This document shows positions 54,851-62,684 of a DNA stretch of 64,000 nucleotides, piece by piece. A program made the translations under genes and the position numbers. Origin of the DNA: an uncultured Amylibacter sp. (GTDB lineage: Bacteria; Pseudomonadota; Alphaproteobacteria; Rhodobacterales; Rhodobacteraceae); contig CAJJAY010000012.1 of NCBI GenBank assembly GCA_905182285.1, positions 186,001-250,000 on the forward strand, given 5' to 3'. The notes below the pieces were generated by a model. The model saw only the letters and a program-made list of their open reading frames with translations, was not told the origin of the DNA and ran no database searches. Position 1 is the first letter of the stretch; the number at the start of each line of letters is the position of its first letter.

Positions 54851-55534
54851 TCAAACCTTTAATTTATATCCCAAACCATGGACAGTTGAAATTATATCAC
54901 ATGATTTATCAACATTTTCAAACTTTCTACGTATATTTCTTATATGACTATCAATCGTCCTATCACTTACATAAATATTATCCTGATAAGCTGCATCCAT
55001 AAGTTGTCCACGTTTTTTCACAGCACCAGGCCTATTTGCCAAACTTATTAAAAGCATACATTCAGTTACGGTCAAATTAACTATTTGATCTTTCCAAGTT
55101 ACTAAGTGCCTATCAATATCAATCTGTAAATCATTAATTATGATTGGTTTATGGGCACTGGAAATTTCAGTTGTGTGACGCTTTAAAACAGATTTAATTC
55201 TAAATAATAATAAATGCTTGCTAAAAGGTTTTGCTACAAAGTCATCAGCTCCCAAAGTAAATCCAATTATTTGATCTTGTTCATCTGATTTTGAAGATAG
55301 AAAAATTACAGGAAGTCTTTGGTGCTTTGCCCTTACTTGAGTAAGTAGTTCGTAACCATTCATTTCAGGCATTTTAATATCAAATATCGCAATATCAACA
55401 TTAGTTTTATCTAAAAAATCTAACGCATTTTGTGGGTTCAAATAAGATGATACCTTATAGCCTTCACTCAAAAGCATTTCTTTTAATGGATCTAATATTT
55501 CTTTTTCATCATCGACTATTAAAATATGTGGCAT
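54851..55534 (-). CDS. OmpR-family response regulator, ChvI-like
   Basis: The 227-residue regulator has a receiver domain (ILIVDDEKE, phospho-acceptor in IAIFDIKMPEMNG, KPFS) and an OmpR-type winged helix ending in IRRKFENVDKSCDIISTVHGLGYKLKV. It forms an operon with the downstream kinase. Divergently, about 130 bases away, lies the promoter of the small-RNA/micro-ORF transcript, which may be one of its targets; that is inference. The pair resembles ChvI-ChvG. Confidence 0.88.
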   Translation of the reverse strand: MPHILIVDDEKEILDPLKEMLLSEGYKVSSYLNPQNALDFLDKTNVDIAIFDIKMPEMNGYELLTQVRAKHQRLPVIFLSSKSDEQDQIIGFTLGADDFVAKPFSKHLLLFRIKSVLKRHTTEISSAHKPIIINDLQIDIDRHLVTWKDQIVNLTVTECMLLISLANRPGAVKKRGQLMDAAYQDNIYVSDRTIDSHIRNIRRKFENVDKSCDIISTVHGLGYKLKV

Positions 55535-55630
55535 AAAAAATCCTCTCTTAATAAGCCCTCACATATTTTTTTTTAGGTAACAAGAGTATTTAAATAGGCT
55601 GCACAAAATATTCACATACTTTCATTAAGT

Positions 55631-55659
55631 TTGCAAATTTTCCCAATTAGCACTGCATA
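55631..55659 (+). promoter_or_regulatory. Possible promoter of the small RNA / micro-ORF transcript
   Basis: TTGCAA (55631-55636) and TGCATA (55654-55659) are separated by 17 bases. They would start a transcript near 55666, just ahead of the structured leader. The -10 element is only a partial match. Confidence 0.4.
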
Positions 55660-55679
55660 TCATCCATTTATTAAAGTTT

Positions 55680-55757
55680 CACAGGGCAGAAACACCTGAA
55701 GAGCAAACACCTCGTAGCTCCCCTAGCAGTGTTACCTCCTGGCATTGTTAGGGTTTT
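55680..55757 (+). ncRNA. Candidate small RNA or attenuator with anti-Shine-Dalgarno loop
   Basis: This segment is GC-richer than its surroundings and holds three stems: CAGG/CCTG (55682-55698), GAGC/GCTC (55701-55720), and an 11-pair stem CCCTAGCAGTG/CATTGTTAGGG (55721-55753) followed by TTTT. The last stem has two G.U pairs that exist only in plus-strand RNA. Its loop reads ACCTCCT, identical to the 16S anti-Shine-Dalgarno core, so it could pair with ribosome sites of target mRNAs, as in CcsR/cuckoo-type RNAs of alphaproteobacteria. It ends about 16 bases before the first micro-ORF and might also attenuate it. Confidence 0.55.
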
Positions 55758-55773
55758 AAGCAAGGAATAATGA

Positions 55774-55851
55774 ATGATAAATTTAATATATATTATACCC
55801 ATTGTGATATTTAGTATCGCATTTATTCTAAAGGTTTTTATGTTCAAATGA
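55774..55851 (+). CDS. Micro-ORF A: 25-residue hydrophobic peptide
   Basis: The peptide MINLIYIIPIVIFSIAFILK plus VFMFK is a single membrane helix with a basic end. AAGGA at 55762-55766 is seven bases from this ATG; an overlapping ATG at 55770 in another frame is too close to that site. The stop codon overlaps the next start as ATGA. I do not recognise the family. Its size resembles accessory subunits such as KdpF or CydX, but no partner complex is nearby. Confidence 0.5.
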   Translation: MINLIYIIPIVIFSIAFILKVFMFK

Positions 55852-56027
55852 AAAGATCATTACAAAAATTAACAATTTGGACATTTTTTAAATATCCAAA
55901 AATTTTAAAAATTAACATAAATTTCAATGACGGTGGCCTCTGGCCATGGGAGGTAAATTCTTCAAAATTTATTTCATCACCATATGATAATAAAAAAACT
56001 TTCATAACAGAGAGGGAACTAAAATGA
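55848..56027 (+). CDS. Micro-ORF B: 59-residue protein of unknown family
   Basis: The frame opens MKRSLQKLTIWTFFKYPKIL and continues with a hydrophilic part containing NDGGLWPWEVNSSKF, ending ITERELK. It could be a short amphipathic or membrane-associated N-terminal segment with a soluble tail. Four-base ATGA overlaps link it to micro-ORF A before and micro-ORF C after it, a pattern hard to obtain by chance in three successive frames. A minus-strand frame over the same bases (55844-56032) is the weaker reading. Confidence 0.5.
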   Translation: MKRSLQKLTIWTFFKYPKILKININFNDGGLWPWEVNSSKFISSPYDNKKTFITERELK

Positions 56028-56179
56028 TTCAAATTGTTACTATCATTGCAGTTGGCACACTTTGGGCTGCATCATTAGCGGTCGTTGTCTTTGAAATAAT
56101 AATACCAAGCAGAAGTATAAGCCCAGCTACAGAAGTACAAGAATTTACACATGAGCTACCTAGAAGACATAATGTATAA
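56024..56179 (+). CDS. Micro-ORF C: 51-residue membrane protein
   Basis: The protein starts MIQIVTIIAVGTLWAASLAV with one membrane helix to about residue 27, then a hydrophilic tail with SPATEVQEFTHELPRRHNV. GAGAGG about 11 bases before the ATG may serve as its ribosome site besides coupling from micro-ORF B. A strong hairpin follows (56189-56217). No known family was recognised; together with A and B it looks like a small membrane complex or a stress-response cassette. Confidence 0.55.
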   Translation: MIQIVTIIAVGTLWAASLAVVVFEIIIPSRSISPATEVQEFTHELPRRHNV

Positions 56180-56188
56180 TTTATTGGT

Positions 56189-56217
56189 GTGGTGATTATT
56201 CATAAAATAATCACCAC
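56189..56217. terminator. Hairpin between micro-ORF C and the secreted-protein gene
   Basis: GTGGTGATTATT and AATAATCACCAC are perfectly complementary over 12 pairs with loop CATAA. It lies in the convergent gap. No strong U run follows on either strand, so it may terminate weakly or protect mRNA 3' ends. Confidence 0.6.
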
Positions 56218-56235
56218 AAATTAATTAAGATATCT

Positions 56236-56478
56236 TTATCTGGTAACAATATTCTTACTAGTACGGTATGCGTAAATATTAGTGTTATTAATTTTATAAA
56301 GTTCACCTTGTTGCGCATTTTCAAATTTTTGATTTTTATTACTTAATTTATAATTTAAATTTTTACTTTTAGTCTGAATTTGTTTAATTTTAGGGATACT
56401 CGTTTCTTCTGGCATAACACCGGCTAATGATGAATTAGCAATTAGCCCTAATATACAAATTGATAAAAAATATTTCAT
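56236..56478 (-). CDS. Small secreted protein of unknown function
   Basis: The 80-residue product has a clear Sec signal peptide (MKYFLSICILGLIANSSLAG) and a mature part of about 60 residues rich in Lys, Asn and Gln, without cysteine or a known motif. GGAG six bases upstream fixes the ATG at 56478 over a longer frame to 56490. A stable hairpin in the 5' leader (56508-56546) suggests RNA-level control. It lies within the unexplained block beside the ChvGI-like system; I do not recognise a family. Confidence 0.65.
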   Translation of the reverse strand: MKYFLSICILGLIANSSLAGVMPEETSIPKIKQIQTKSKNLNYKLSNKNQKFENAQQGELYKINNTNIYAYRTSKNIVTR

Positions 56479-56507
56479 AGTAATCTCCATTTAGGTCTTT
56501 TTAAAAG

Positions 56508-56546
56508 CTCTCTGATGACGTGCGACCATGAAAAGTCACCAGAGAG
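56508..56546 (-). promoter_or_regulatory. Strong leader hairpin of the secreted-protein gene
   Basis: On minus, CTCTCTGGTGAC pairs with GTCATCAGAGAG over 12 positions around a 15-base loop, followed by CTTTT. The pairing includes one G.U that becomes A/C on plus, so selection is for the minus-strand RNA. An upstream AAAAGTC on minus (about 56575) could instead pair with GACTTTT at the loop side, giving two exclusive folds. Confidence 0.6.
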
Positions 56547-56790
56547 AAGTTTGAAGCCAACTGAGGTCTTTTGCTGACTTTTAAAATGGCAAATTTAATC
56601 ACCTCTTGAGGTTGTATGAAATAAAGTTGCAATAAAGATGGCATAAATTTGTAGATTTAAAGGAAGAATGTGCAAAAATAATGATTTAGAAGATGCCAAT
56701 CTACATAATAAAATCAAACTCTCTGAGGACTTTTTTTTTAAGTTAATTCAGATTATAATATATAAAATTATTTCAAGGAGGCCGGTTTCA

Positions 56791-57399
56791 ATGAAGCAAG
56801 TAAAATTTGTACAAATGAAAGATGGCGACAAAGAAGATTATGAGTTTTTAATAAAGCATGAGGTTGAACACACTAAGGGTACAGCTGATAGATTAATAAA
56901 AGCTTTAGTCGAATTAGATGAAGGATTATCTGGATATAAAATAACACGACTAGGACACTCACTGCAGTCAGCAACAAGAGCTTGGCATGATGGAGCAGAT
57001 ATCGATTGGATCGTTTCTGCATTACTCCATGACATTGGAGATATTTACGCACCATATAATCACGATGAATATGCAGCTAGTATATTAAGACCATTTGTAC
57101 GTGAACAATGCTCATGGGTTGTAGAGAAGCATGGCATATTTCAAATGATTTACTATGGAGAGCATGTTGGATCCAATCCACATAAGCGTGATAAATATAT
57201 TGAAAATATTTATTTCAAAGATTGTTCAGATTTCTGTGAGTTCTGGGATCAAAAAAGTTTTGATCCTGATTACGATACTAAACCAATTGGTTTTTTCATC
57301 CCATTAGTAAGGGAAGTTTTCTCCCGAAAACCTTATGATTCAATCTTTATCAGACCAAATGAACGTGAACCATTAATTACTAATACAAGTACAGGCTAA
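56791..57399 (+). CDS. HD-domain protein, possible diiron oxygenase (PhnZ/TmpB-like)
   Basis: The 202-residue protein shows H56 in RLGHSLQSATRA, HD at 80-81 in SALLHDIGDIY, H91 in YNHDEYAA and H114 in VVEKHGIFQ, with Asp-rich sequence near 144-162. The 24-residue spacing between the first His and the HD pair equals that of PhnZ, a mixed-valent diiron oxygenase related to myo-inositol oxygenase. It could therefore be an oxygenase and not a phosphohydrolase. AAGGAGG before ATG 56791 fixes the start; the frame upstream to 56668 is not protein-like. It is monocistronic, ahead of tRNA-Ser. Confidence 0.75.
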   Translation: MKQVKFVQMKDGDKEDYEFLIKHEVEHTKGTADRLIKALVELDEGLSGYKITRLGHSLQSATRAWHDGADIDWIVSALLHDIGDIYAPYNHDEYAASILRPFVREQCSWVVEKHGIFQMIYYGEHVGSNPHKRDKYIENIYFKDCSDFCEFWDQKSFDPDYDTKPIGFFIPLVREVFSRKPYDSIFIRPNEREPLITNTSTG

Positions 57400-57474
57400 C
57401 ACTTATGAGCGTATATGTGTAATCTCTTAACTCTAAAATGAATTTTTATTAAAAAACATTTTGGTGCCAATAAA

Positions 57475-57564
57475 TGGCGGAGACGAAGGGATTCGAACCC
57501 TCGAACGAGTCACCCCGTTACTCCCTTAGCAGGGGAGCGCCTTCGACCACTCGGCCACGTCTCC
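57475..57564 (-). tRNA. tRNA-Ser (anticodon GCT)
   Basis: On minus, the acceptor GGAGACG pairs with CGTCTCC, the anticodon stem CTCCC/GGGAG surrounds the GCT anticodon (CTGCTAA), and a long variable arm typical of class II tRNA-Ser follows. The T arm contains GGTTCGAATCC and the 3' CCA is encoded. It reads AGC/AGT codons. Confidence 0.97.
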
Positions 57565-57655
57565 GCCGGCGGGTCTATCTCATTTAGTTGTATAGTGACA
57601 AGCGAATTCTTTGTTAAATAACATCAAAAACATATAAATTTTTGGTTATGTAATT

Positions 57656-58531
57656 TTACTTAATAATTTCTTGATCTGTGTATCCCTGTAAGTATAGCAA
57701 TCCTTCAAGATTTGCAAAGTTTAACCGCGCAGAGCATTGCGCTGCAACCATTGGCTTTGCGTGCAAAGCAACTCCCATACCAGCTTTAGTCAACATACCC
57801 AAATCATTTGCACCGTCACCTACAGCAATAACATCATTATAATCACAGCCTTGTTTTTTTATTATATCATTTAATGCATCAACCTTTGCTTGCTTGCCAA
57901 GGATTGGGAATTGCACTTCACCAGAAAGTTTATTATTTTCATGAATAAGAGTGTTTGCACGGTTTTCGTCAAACCCAAGAAGTTTAGAAATAGCAGCGGT
58001 AAAATCTGTAAATCCACCTGAAACTAAAGAACAGTAACATCCATTATATTTCATAGTTTTAATTAATTTTTGAGCTCCTGGCATTAATGTAATTCGAGTT
58101 TTTAAAACATTATCAATGGTCTTTGTAGGTAGTCCCTTCAACAATCTCACACGTTCAATAAGGGCTTCTTCAAAATCCAACTCACCATTCATAGCCCTTT
58201 TGGTTATTCCAGCAACTCGACTACCCACTCCAGCCTCATCAGCCAATTCATCAATGCACTCTTGCTGTATTATTGTACTATCCATATCAGCCAGAAGTAT
58301 CTTTTTTCTTCGGTCTTTAATAGGCTGAAGGATTATGTCTATTTCATCTTTTTGGAGTTTCTTCCAAATTATTTCAAAGTTTAGTGGTTCAGATTCTAGA
58401 AGAATATCTGCAGCAATATTACTTCCTAAAATATTATAGTTTATTCCACCTAAACTATTAACAACATCTTCTAGAATTAGCGTTGATAAATTTTTTTTTT
58501 CGCTGTTTGCAATTAAGGTTGCGACATACAT
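57656..58531 (-). CDS. serB: Phosphoserine phosphatase
   Basis: The 291-residue HAD phosphatase has DMDSTIIQQECIDELAD (nucleophile Asp and Asp-x-Asp motif), the middle VSGGFTDFT motif and the C-terminal DVIAVGDGANDLGML. An N-terminal region of about 70 residues precedes the catalytic domain, as in many SerB proteins. It hydrolyses phosphoserine, the last step of serine synthesis. It is divergent from serC across a 162-base gap that contains the serC leader-like hairpins. Confidence 0.94.
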   Translation of the reverse strand: MYVATLIANSEKKNLSTLILEDVVNSLGGINYNILGSNIAADILLESEPLNFEIIWKKLQKDEIDIILQPIKDRRKKILLADMDSTIIQQECIDELADEAGVGSRVAGITKRAMNGELDFEEALIERVRLLKGLPTKTIDNVLKTRITLMPGAQKLIKTMKYNGCYCSLVSGGFTDFTAAISKLLGFDENRANTLIHENNKLSGEVQFPILGKQAKVDALNDIIKKQGCDYNDVIAVGDGANDLGMLTKAGMGVALHAKPMVAAQCSARLNFANLEGLLYLQGYTDQEIIK

Positions 58532-58636
58532 TTTTTGTTTCCTGAGAAATTATTTTTCGGTGTTAATTAGCTTTATGAGGAATTTATATAAAAATACCAG
58601 AAGGAAGGCTTGTATAAATATATATTATTGCATAAA

Positions 58637-58669
58637 CCCACAAATGGGACACCCTTCCCCAACGAAGGG
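58637..58669 (+). ncRNA. serC leader-like RNA element
   Basis: Two adjacent hairpins, CCCA-CAAA-TGGG (58637-58648) and CCCTTC-CCCAAC-GAAGGG (58652-58669), lie 25 bases before the serC start. They stand out in an AT-rich gap and resemble the alphaproteobacterial serC leader motif known from Rfam (from memory). The element is presumed to regulate the serC-serA operon. Confidence 0.6.
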
Positions 58670-58693
58670 CAATTATCTGTAAGGATAGATATT

Positions 58694-59854
58694 ATGAATA
58701 TTATGAAACCGGACATTCGTCCGAACAATCCCCAATTTTCTTCTGGACCATGCGCTAAGCCGTCGACTTGGACCCTTGATGTATTATCCAATGCAGCACT
58801 TGGACGTTCGCATAGAGCTAAGATTGGTAAAGACAAACTACTAAAAGCTATTGAAAACACTCGTGATGTTTTAAACATTCCAGAAAACTATAAAATTGGA
58901 ATACTTCCAGCATCTGATACTGGTGCAATTGAGGCAGCCATGTGGTCAATGCTTGGAGAGCGGCCTGTAGACATGTGCTCTTGGGAAAGCTTTGGTGCAG
59001 GTTGGGTAACTGATGTTATCAAACAGTTACAGTTAGATAATGTCACGCACCACAAAGCAGATTATGGAAAATTACCAGATTTAAGTCTTATAAACTTTGA
59101 TAATGATGTTGTTTTTACCTGGAATGGAACAACTTCTGGTGTAAAAGTACCAAATGGTGATTTTATTCCAAACGATCGCAGAGGACTGACAATATGTGAT
59201 GCTACGTCAGCAGCTTTTGCTCAAGATTTGCCTTGGGATAAATTAGATGTAACAACATTTAGTTGGCAAAAAGTCTTAGGTGGTGAAGCCGCCCACGGCA
59301 TGCTTATATTATCCCCAGAAGCTGTAAAACGGCTTGAAAGTTATAGTCCACCATGGCCTTTACCTAAAATATTCCGCCTTACTAAAAATGGTCAATTGAT
59401 TGACGGAATATTTAAAGGTGCAACGATAAATACTCCATCAATGTTAGCCGTTGAAGATTATTTATTTGCACTTGAGTGGGCAAAAAAACAAGGTGGAAAA
59501 GATGGTTTAATAGTTAAGGCTAATGCAAATTTGAGTGTAATTTCAAATTTTGTTGTAAACAATAATTGGATTGATTTTTTAGCCGAAACTAAAGATACGC
59601 TATCAAACACGTCTGTATGTTTAAAAATTATTGATCCACGTGTAACAAATCTAGATGCAGAAAAACAAACAAAATTTGCAAAAGATATTGTGAACATTTT
59701 AGATGAAGAAGGCGTAGCATACGATATTGGCTCATACAGAGATGCACCAGCAGGTTTGCGGATCTGGACAGGTGGAACGATTGAAAAACAAGACCTTCAA
59801 TTATTGATGCCATGGTTAAACTGGGCCTTTCAAACACAAATCTCAAAATTATAA
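58694..59854 (+). CDS. serC: Phosphoserine aminotransferase
   Basis: The 386-residue PLP enzyme starts [21 protein letters not shown], with the PLP lysine in [18 protein letters not shown]. It converts 3-phosphohydroxypyruvate to phosphoserine. I start at ATG 58694 with AAGGA eight bases before; the longer frame to 58610 runs through the leader hairpins and is rejected. ATG 58703 is a close alternative. serA follows after 52 bases, giving the usual alphaproteobacterial serC-serA order. Confidence 0.94.
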   Translation: MNIMKPDIRPNNPQFSSGPCAKPSTWTLDVLSNAALGRSHRAKIGKDKLLKAIENTRDVLNIPENYKIGILPASDTGAIEAAMWSMLGERPVDMCSWESFGAGWVTDVIKQLQLDNVTHHKADYGKLPDLSLINFDNDVVFTWNGTTSGVKVPNGDFIPNDRRGLTICDATSAAFAQDLPWDKLDVTTFSWQKVLGGEAAHGMLILSPEAVKRLESYSPPWPLPKIFRLTKNGQLIDGIFKGATINTPSMLAVEDYLFALEWAKKQGGKDGLIVKANANLSVISNFVVNNNWIDFLAETKDTLSNTSVCLKIIDPRVTNLDAEKQTKFAKDIVNILDEEGVAYDIGSYRDAPAGLRIWTGGTIEKQDLQLLMPWLNWAFQTQISKL

Positions 59855-59906
59855 TTTAAGCAAAATCAATTTTGCCACATCTCAATATAAATTAAAGGAG
59901 GCTTAA

Positions 59907-61496
59907 ATGCCTAAAGTACTTGTATCTGACAGCTTATCTGAAACAGCTGTCCAAATTTTCCGTGACAATAATATCGAGGTAGATTTTTTGCCTCAACTTG
60001 GTAAAGATAAAGATGCCTTATTTGAAAAAATTGGTGAATACGACGGTTTAGCTATTAGATCTGCAACCAAAGTCACAGAAAAATTATTAGGAGCTGCAAC
60101 AAATTTAAAGGTTATAGGTCGAGCTGGAATCGGAGTTGATAACATTGATTTAAAAGCTGCTTCAAAAAAAGGTGTGATCGTAATGAACACACCTTTTGGT
60201 AATATGATTACAACAGCCGAACATGCAATTGCTATGATGTTTGCAGTTGCCAGACAAATTCCAGAAGCTTCAACTTCAACCCATGCAGGTAAATGGGAAA
60301 AGTCTAAATTTATGGGTGTTGAATTAACAAATAAGATACTTGGTTTGGTTGGTGCAGGTAATATTGGATCAATCGTTGCATCCCGCGCAATTGGTTTGAA
60401 GATGAAAGTTTTAGCATATGACCCATTTTTATCTGAAGAACGAGCTAAAGAATTAGGCGTAACTAAAGTTGAACTTGATGAGTTATACAATAAATCTGAC
60501 TTTATTACTCTTCACGTTCCAAAAACCGATGCTACAGCTGGAATGATATCTGAAGAAGCCATACAAAAAATGAAGCCAGGTGTTCGCATAATAAATTGTG
60601 CTCGGGGAGGGTTAGTTGATGAATTTGCTTTAGCAAATGCTTTAAATTCTGGGCATGTAGCAGGGGCTGCATTTGATGTATTTTCAGTTGAGCCTGCAAC
60701 AGATAGCCCATTATTCAATTTACAAAATGTTGTTGTGACACCACACCTTGGAGCCGCCACAACAGAGGCACAAGAAAATGTAGCGCTTCAAGTTGCAGAG
60801 CAACTTAGTGATTACTTGAATAATGGTGCAGTATCTAATGCAATCAATATGCCATCAATAACTGCAGAGGAGGCACCAATCTTAGGTCCATTTGTAAAAT
60901 TATCGCAACATCTTGGAGCCTTTGCTGGTCAATTAACAAATGAACCCATCACAGAAATAAACATTACTTATGATGGTAGAGTATCAGATATGAACACTAA
61001 AGCATTAGCTTCTGCAGCGATTGCAGGTGTAATGCAGGCTCAAAATCCAGATGTGAATATGGTATCTGCTCCTGTAATTGCTGCTGACCGAGGTATAAAA
61101 GTTTCAAACACTACACAGGAAAAGTCAGGAGTATTTGATAGCTATATAAAACTTACTGTTAAAACTAAAGAACGTGAAAGATCTGTTGCTGGAACTGTAT
61201 TTAGTGATGGTAAGCCACGGTTCATACAAATTAAAGGAATTAACATAGATGCAGAAGTAGGCTCTCATATGTTATATACAACAAACAAAGATATTCCTGG
61301 TATCATTGGAACCTTAGGTCAAACGATGGGTGAACATGACGTAAATATTGCCAATTTTACACTTGGAAGAAAAAATACAGGTGGAGATGCAATTGCTTTA
61401 CTTTATCTTGATTGCGCTCCAAATCCAAATGCAATGGAAAGCCTTCAAAAAACTGGTATCTTCCAAACTGTAAGCGCATTGAAATTTGACGTTTAA
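59907..61496 (+). CDS. serA: D-3-phosphoglycerate dehydrogenase (long form)
   Basis: The 529-residue enzyme has the substrate-binding N-terminus (LVSDSLSETAV), NAD Rossmann motif LVGAGNIGSIVASRA, catalytic Arg/Glu/His in the CARGGLVDE and VVTPHLGAATTEAQ segments, then an allosteric intervening domain and a C-terminal ACT domain (TTNKDIPGIIGTLGQTMGEHD). The length is the long type I PGDH with serine feedback likely. AAAGGAGG lies six bases before the ATG. A strong intrinsic terminator follows the operon. Confidence 0.96.
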   Translation: MPKVLVSDSLSETAVQIFRDNNIEVDFLPQLGKDKDALFEKIGEYDGLAIRSATKVTEKLLGAATNLKVIGRAGIGVDNIDLKAASKKGVIVMNTPFGNMITTAEHAIAMMFAVARQIPEASTSTHAGKWEKSKFMGVELTNKILGLVGAGNIGSIVASRAIGLKMKVLAYDPFLSEERAKELGVTKVELDELYNKSDFITLHVPKTDATAGMISEEAIQKMKPGVRIINCARGGLVDEFALANALNSGHVAGAAFDVFSVEPATDSPLFNLQNVVVTPHLGAATTEAQENVALQVAEQLSDYLNNGAVSNAINMPSITAEEAPILGPFVKLSQHLGAFAGQLTNEPITEINITYDGRVSDMNTKALASAAIAGVMQAQNPDVNMVSAPVIAADRGIKVSNTTQEKSGVFDSYIKLTVKTKERERSVAGTVFSDGKPRFIQIKGINIDAEVGSHMLYTTNKDIPGIIGTLGQTMGEHDVNIANFTLGRKNTGGDAIALLYLDCAPNPNAMESLQKTGIFQTVSALKFDV

Positions 61497-61507
61497 AATT
61501 CTGAAAT

Positions 61508-61550
61508 AGAGTGGGTGGATGAAAATTTCATCCATCCACTCTATAATTTT
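61508..61550 (+). terminator. Intrinsic terminator of serC-serA
   Basis: AGAGTGGGTGGATGAAA (61508-61524) pairs with the complementary arm ending at 61542, followed by ATAATTTT. The single non-Watson-Crick pair is G.U in plus-strand RNA, so the structure belongs to the serA transcript. Confidence 0.85.
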
Positions 61551-61559
61551 AATCATATA

Positions 61560-62219
61560 TTATTCTAAATTCAAACCCATCATATCAAATGAAATCTCAG
61601 CTAATTCTTCTGGGTGTCCGGCTAGCATATCAGCTTCAGCCATACGCAACTCATCTGCTTCACCATAGCCCCAAAGCGCACCAATATTATTAATATCATT
61701 ATTTTTTGCACCAAATATATCCATTTGGCGATCACCCACCATTATACATTTCCTAGGATCAAAACCTGTTTCATCCAAAGCATATTGTAATAACGAAGTC
61801 ACATCTGAATTTGTTCCATCAAACTCAGATCCAAAAACATGCGTAACAGCATCAGATATTCCAAAATGTTGAATTATTTGATTTGCAAAAGCATGCGGTT
61901 TTGACGTGGTAACAAACAAGCCAACATCTGCTGTAACTAAAGTATCAAACATCTCAAAAATTCCATCATATACTACCGCATCAAACATAGCCTCTTCTTG
62001 ATAAAATTCACGGTACAAATTTATAGCTTCAGCCACCTCGCCGTGCGGTCCTAAAAAATTTGCCAATATATGGGGTAAACTTGATCCAATCATACCACGT
62101 AATTCTTCTGTACTTGGCTCAATTCCTGCCGTTTCAATTAATGCATGCTGTAAAGACTGAATTATCCCAGATTGGCTATCTAATAAAGTTCCATCTAAAT
62201 CAAAAAAAACATTAAGCAT
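61560..62219 (-). CDS. gph: HAD-family phosphatase, phosphoglycolate phosphatase-like
   Basis: The 219-residue haloacid-dehalogenase protein has motif I FFDLDGTLLDSQSGI, motif II VTTSKPHAFANQII and motif IV MVGDRQMDIFGAKNN, with a helical cap between. The overall pattern matches Gph-type phosphoglycolate phosphatases, but PpaX-type or nucleotide phosphatases look alike, so the substrate is tentative. It is encoded alone, 60 bases after the small protein gene and convergent with serA across the terminator. Confidence 0.75.
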   Translation of the reverse strand: MLNVFFDLDGTLLDSQSGIIQSLQHALIETAGIEPSTEELRGMIGSSLPHILANFLGPHGEVAEAINLYREFYQEEAMFDAVVYDGIFEMFDTLVTADVGLFVTTSKPHAFANQIIQHFGISDAVTHVFGSEFDGTNSDVTSLLQYALDETGFDPRKCIMVGDRQMDIFGAKNNDINNIGALWGYGEADELRMAEADMLAGHPEELAEISFDMMGLNLE

Positions 62220-62278
62220 AAATTTTATTTCCTAGTAAAAGCATTACATGTAAACTATCTACAAATGCATTAATATTA

Positions 62279-62641
62279 TTAGTGGTGTGTGCCACTAGGT
62301 TGATTATTTTTTTCTTCAAAAAACGGTGTTAGTTGATAAATAATAACAGAGTTTTCATCTAAAGCTTGTTGCATTAGCTGACGCTCTTCATCATTTATAT
62401 CATGTCCTTCTTGAATACGTTCATCAAGTGTGCCGTAACCTGTAACATCCAAAGGTGCTAAATCAGCCTGTTTAAGTATAGCTACTGTTTCGCGAACAGC
62501 TTCAGGCTCATCAACCCCAGATGCAAAACACATAATAGCTCCACCAGTTGCACCTTTTGGCAACCCATCATTAGGATTACGCCCAACTTCAACTAACAGA
62601 GTAAATACTAACTGAGGGCGTTTAGGTTTTTTATCTGTCAT
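62279..62641 (-). CDS. Small hypothetical protein between dapD and gph
   Basis: The 120-residue soluble protein begins MTDKKPKRPQLVFTLLVEVG and has a central ASGVDEPEAVRETVAILKQADLAPLDVTGYGTL with alpha/beta character and an acidic C-terminal helix, then a His-ending tail (NQPSGTHH). No membrane segment or known motif is seen. The coding quality is good and the gene lies 43 bases downstream of dapD on the same strand, so co-transcription is likely. The family is not recognised. Confidence 0.7.
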   Translation of the reverse strand: MTDKKPKRPQLVFTLLVEVGRNPNDGLPKGATGGAIMCFASGVDEPEAVRETVAILKQADLAPLDVTGYGTLDERIQEGHDINDEERQLMQQALDENSVIIYQLTPFFEEKNNQPSGTHH

Positions 62642-62684
62642 ATAATTAATTTAACACCCATTGATGAAATTATTCTGATATCAA

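Noticed and set aside
55682-55715. Glycine riboswitch
   Set aside because: ACACC-TGAAG-AGCAAAC resembles one conserved segment, but the CTCTCAGG-type segment and the second aptamer are missing.
55844-56032. Minus-strand 62-codon frame
   Set aside because: It has no ribosome site or operon context; the plus strand has three ORFs joined by ATGA overlaps on the same bases.
56668-56790. N-terminal extension of the HD-domain protein
   Set aside because: The added residues are AT-driven Ile/Lys/Phe sequence without family similarity, and AAGGAGG precedes the internal ATG at 56791.
58573-58878. Minus-strand 101-codon frame across the serC start
   Set aside because: It is opposite the serC leader and the strongly conserved serC N-terminus.
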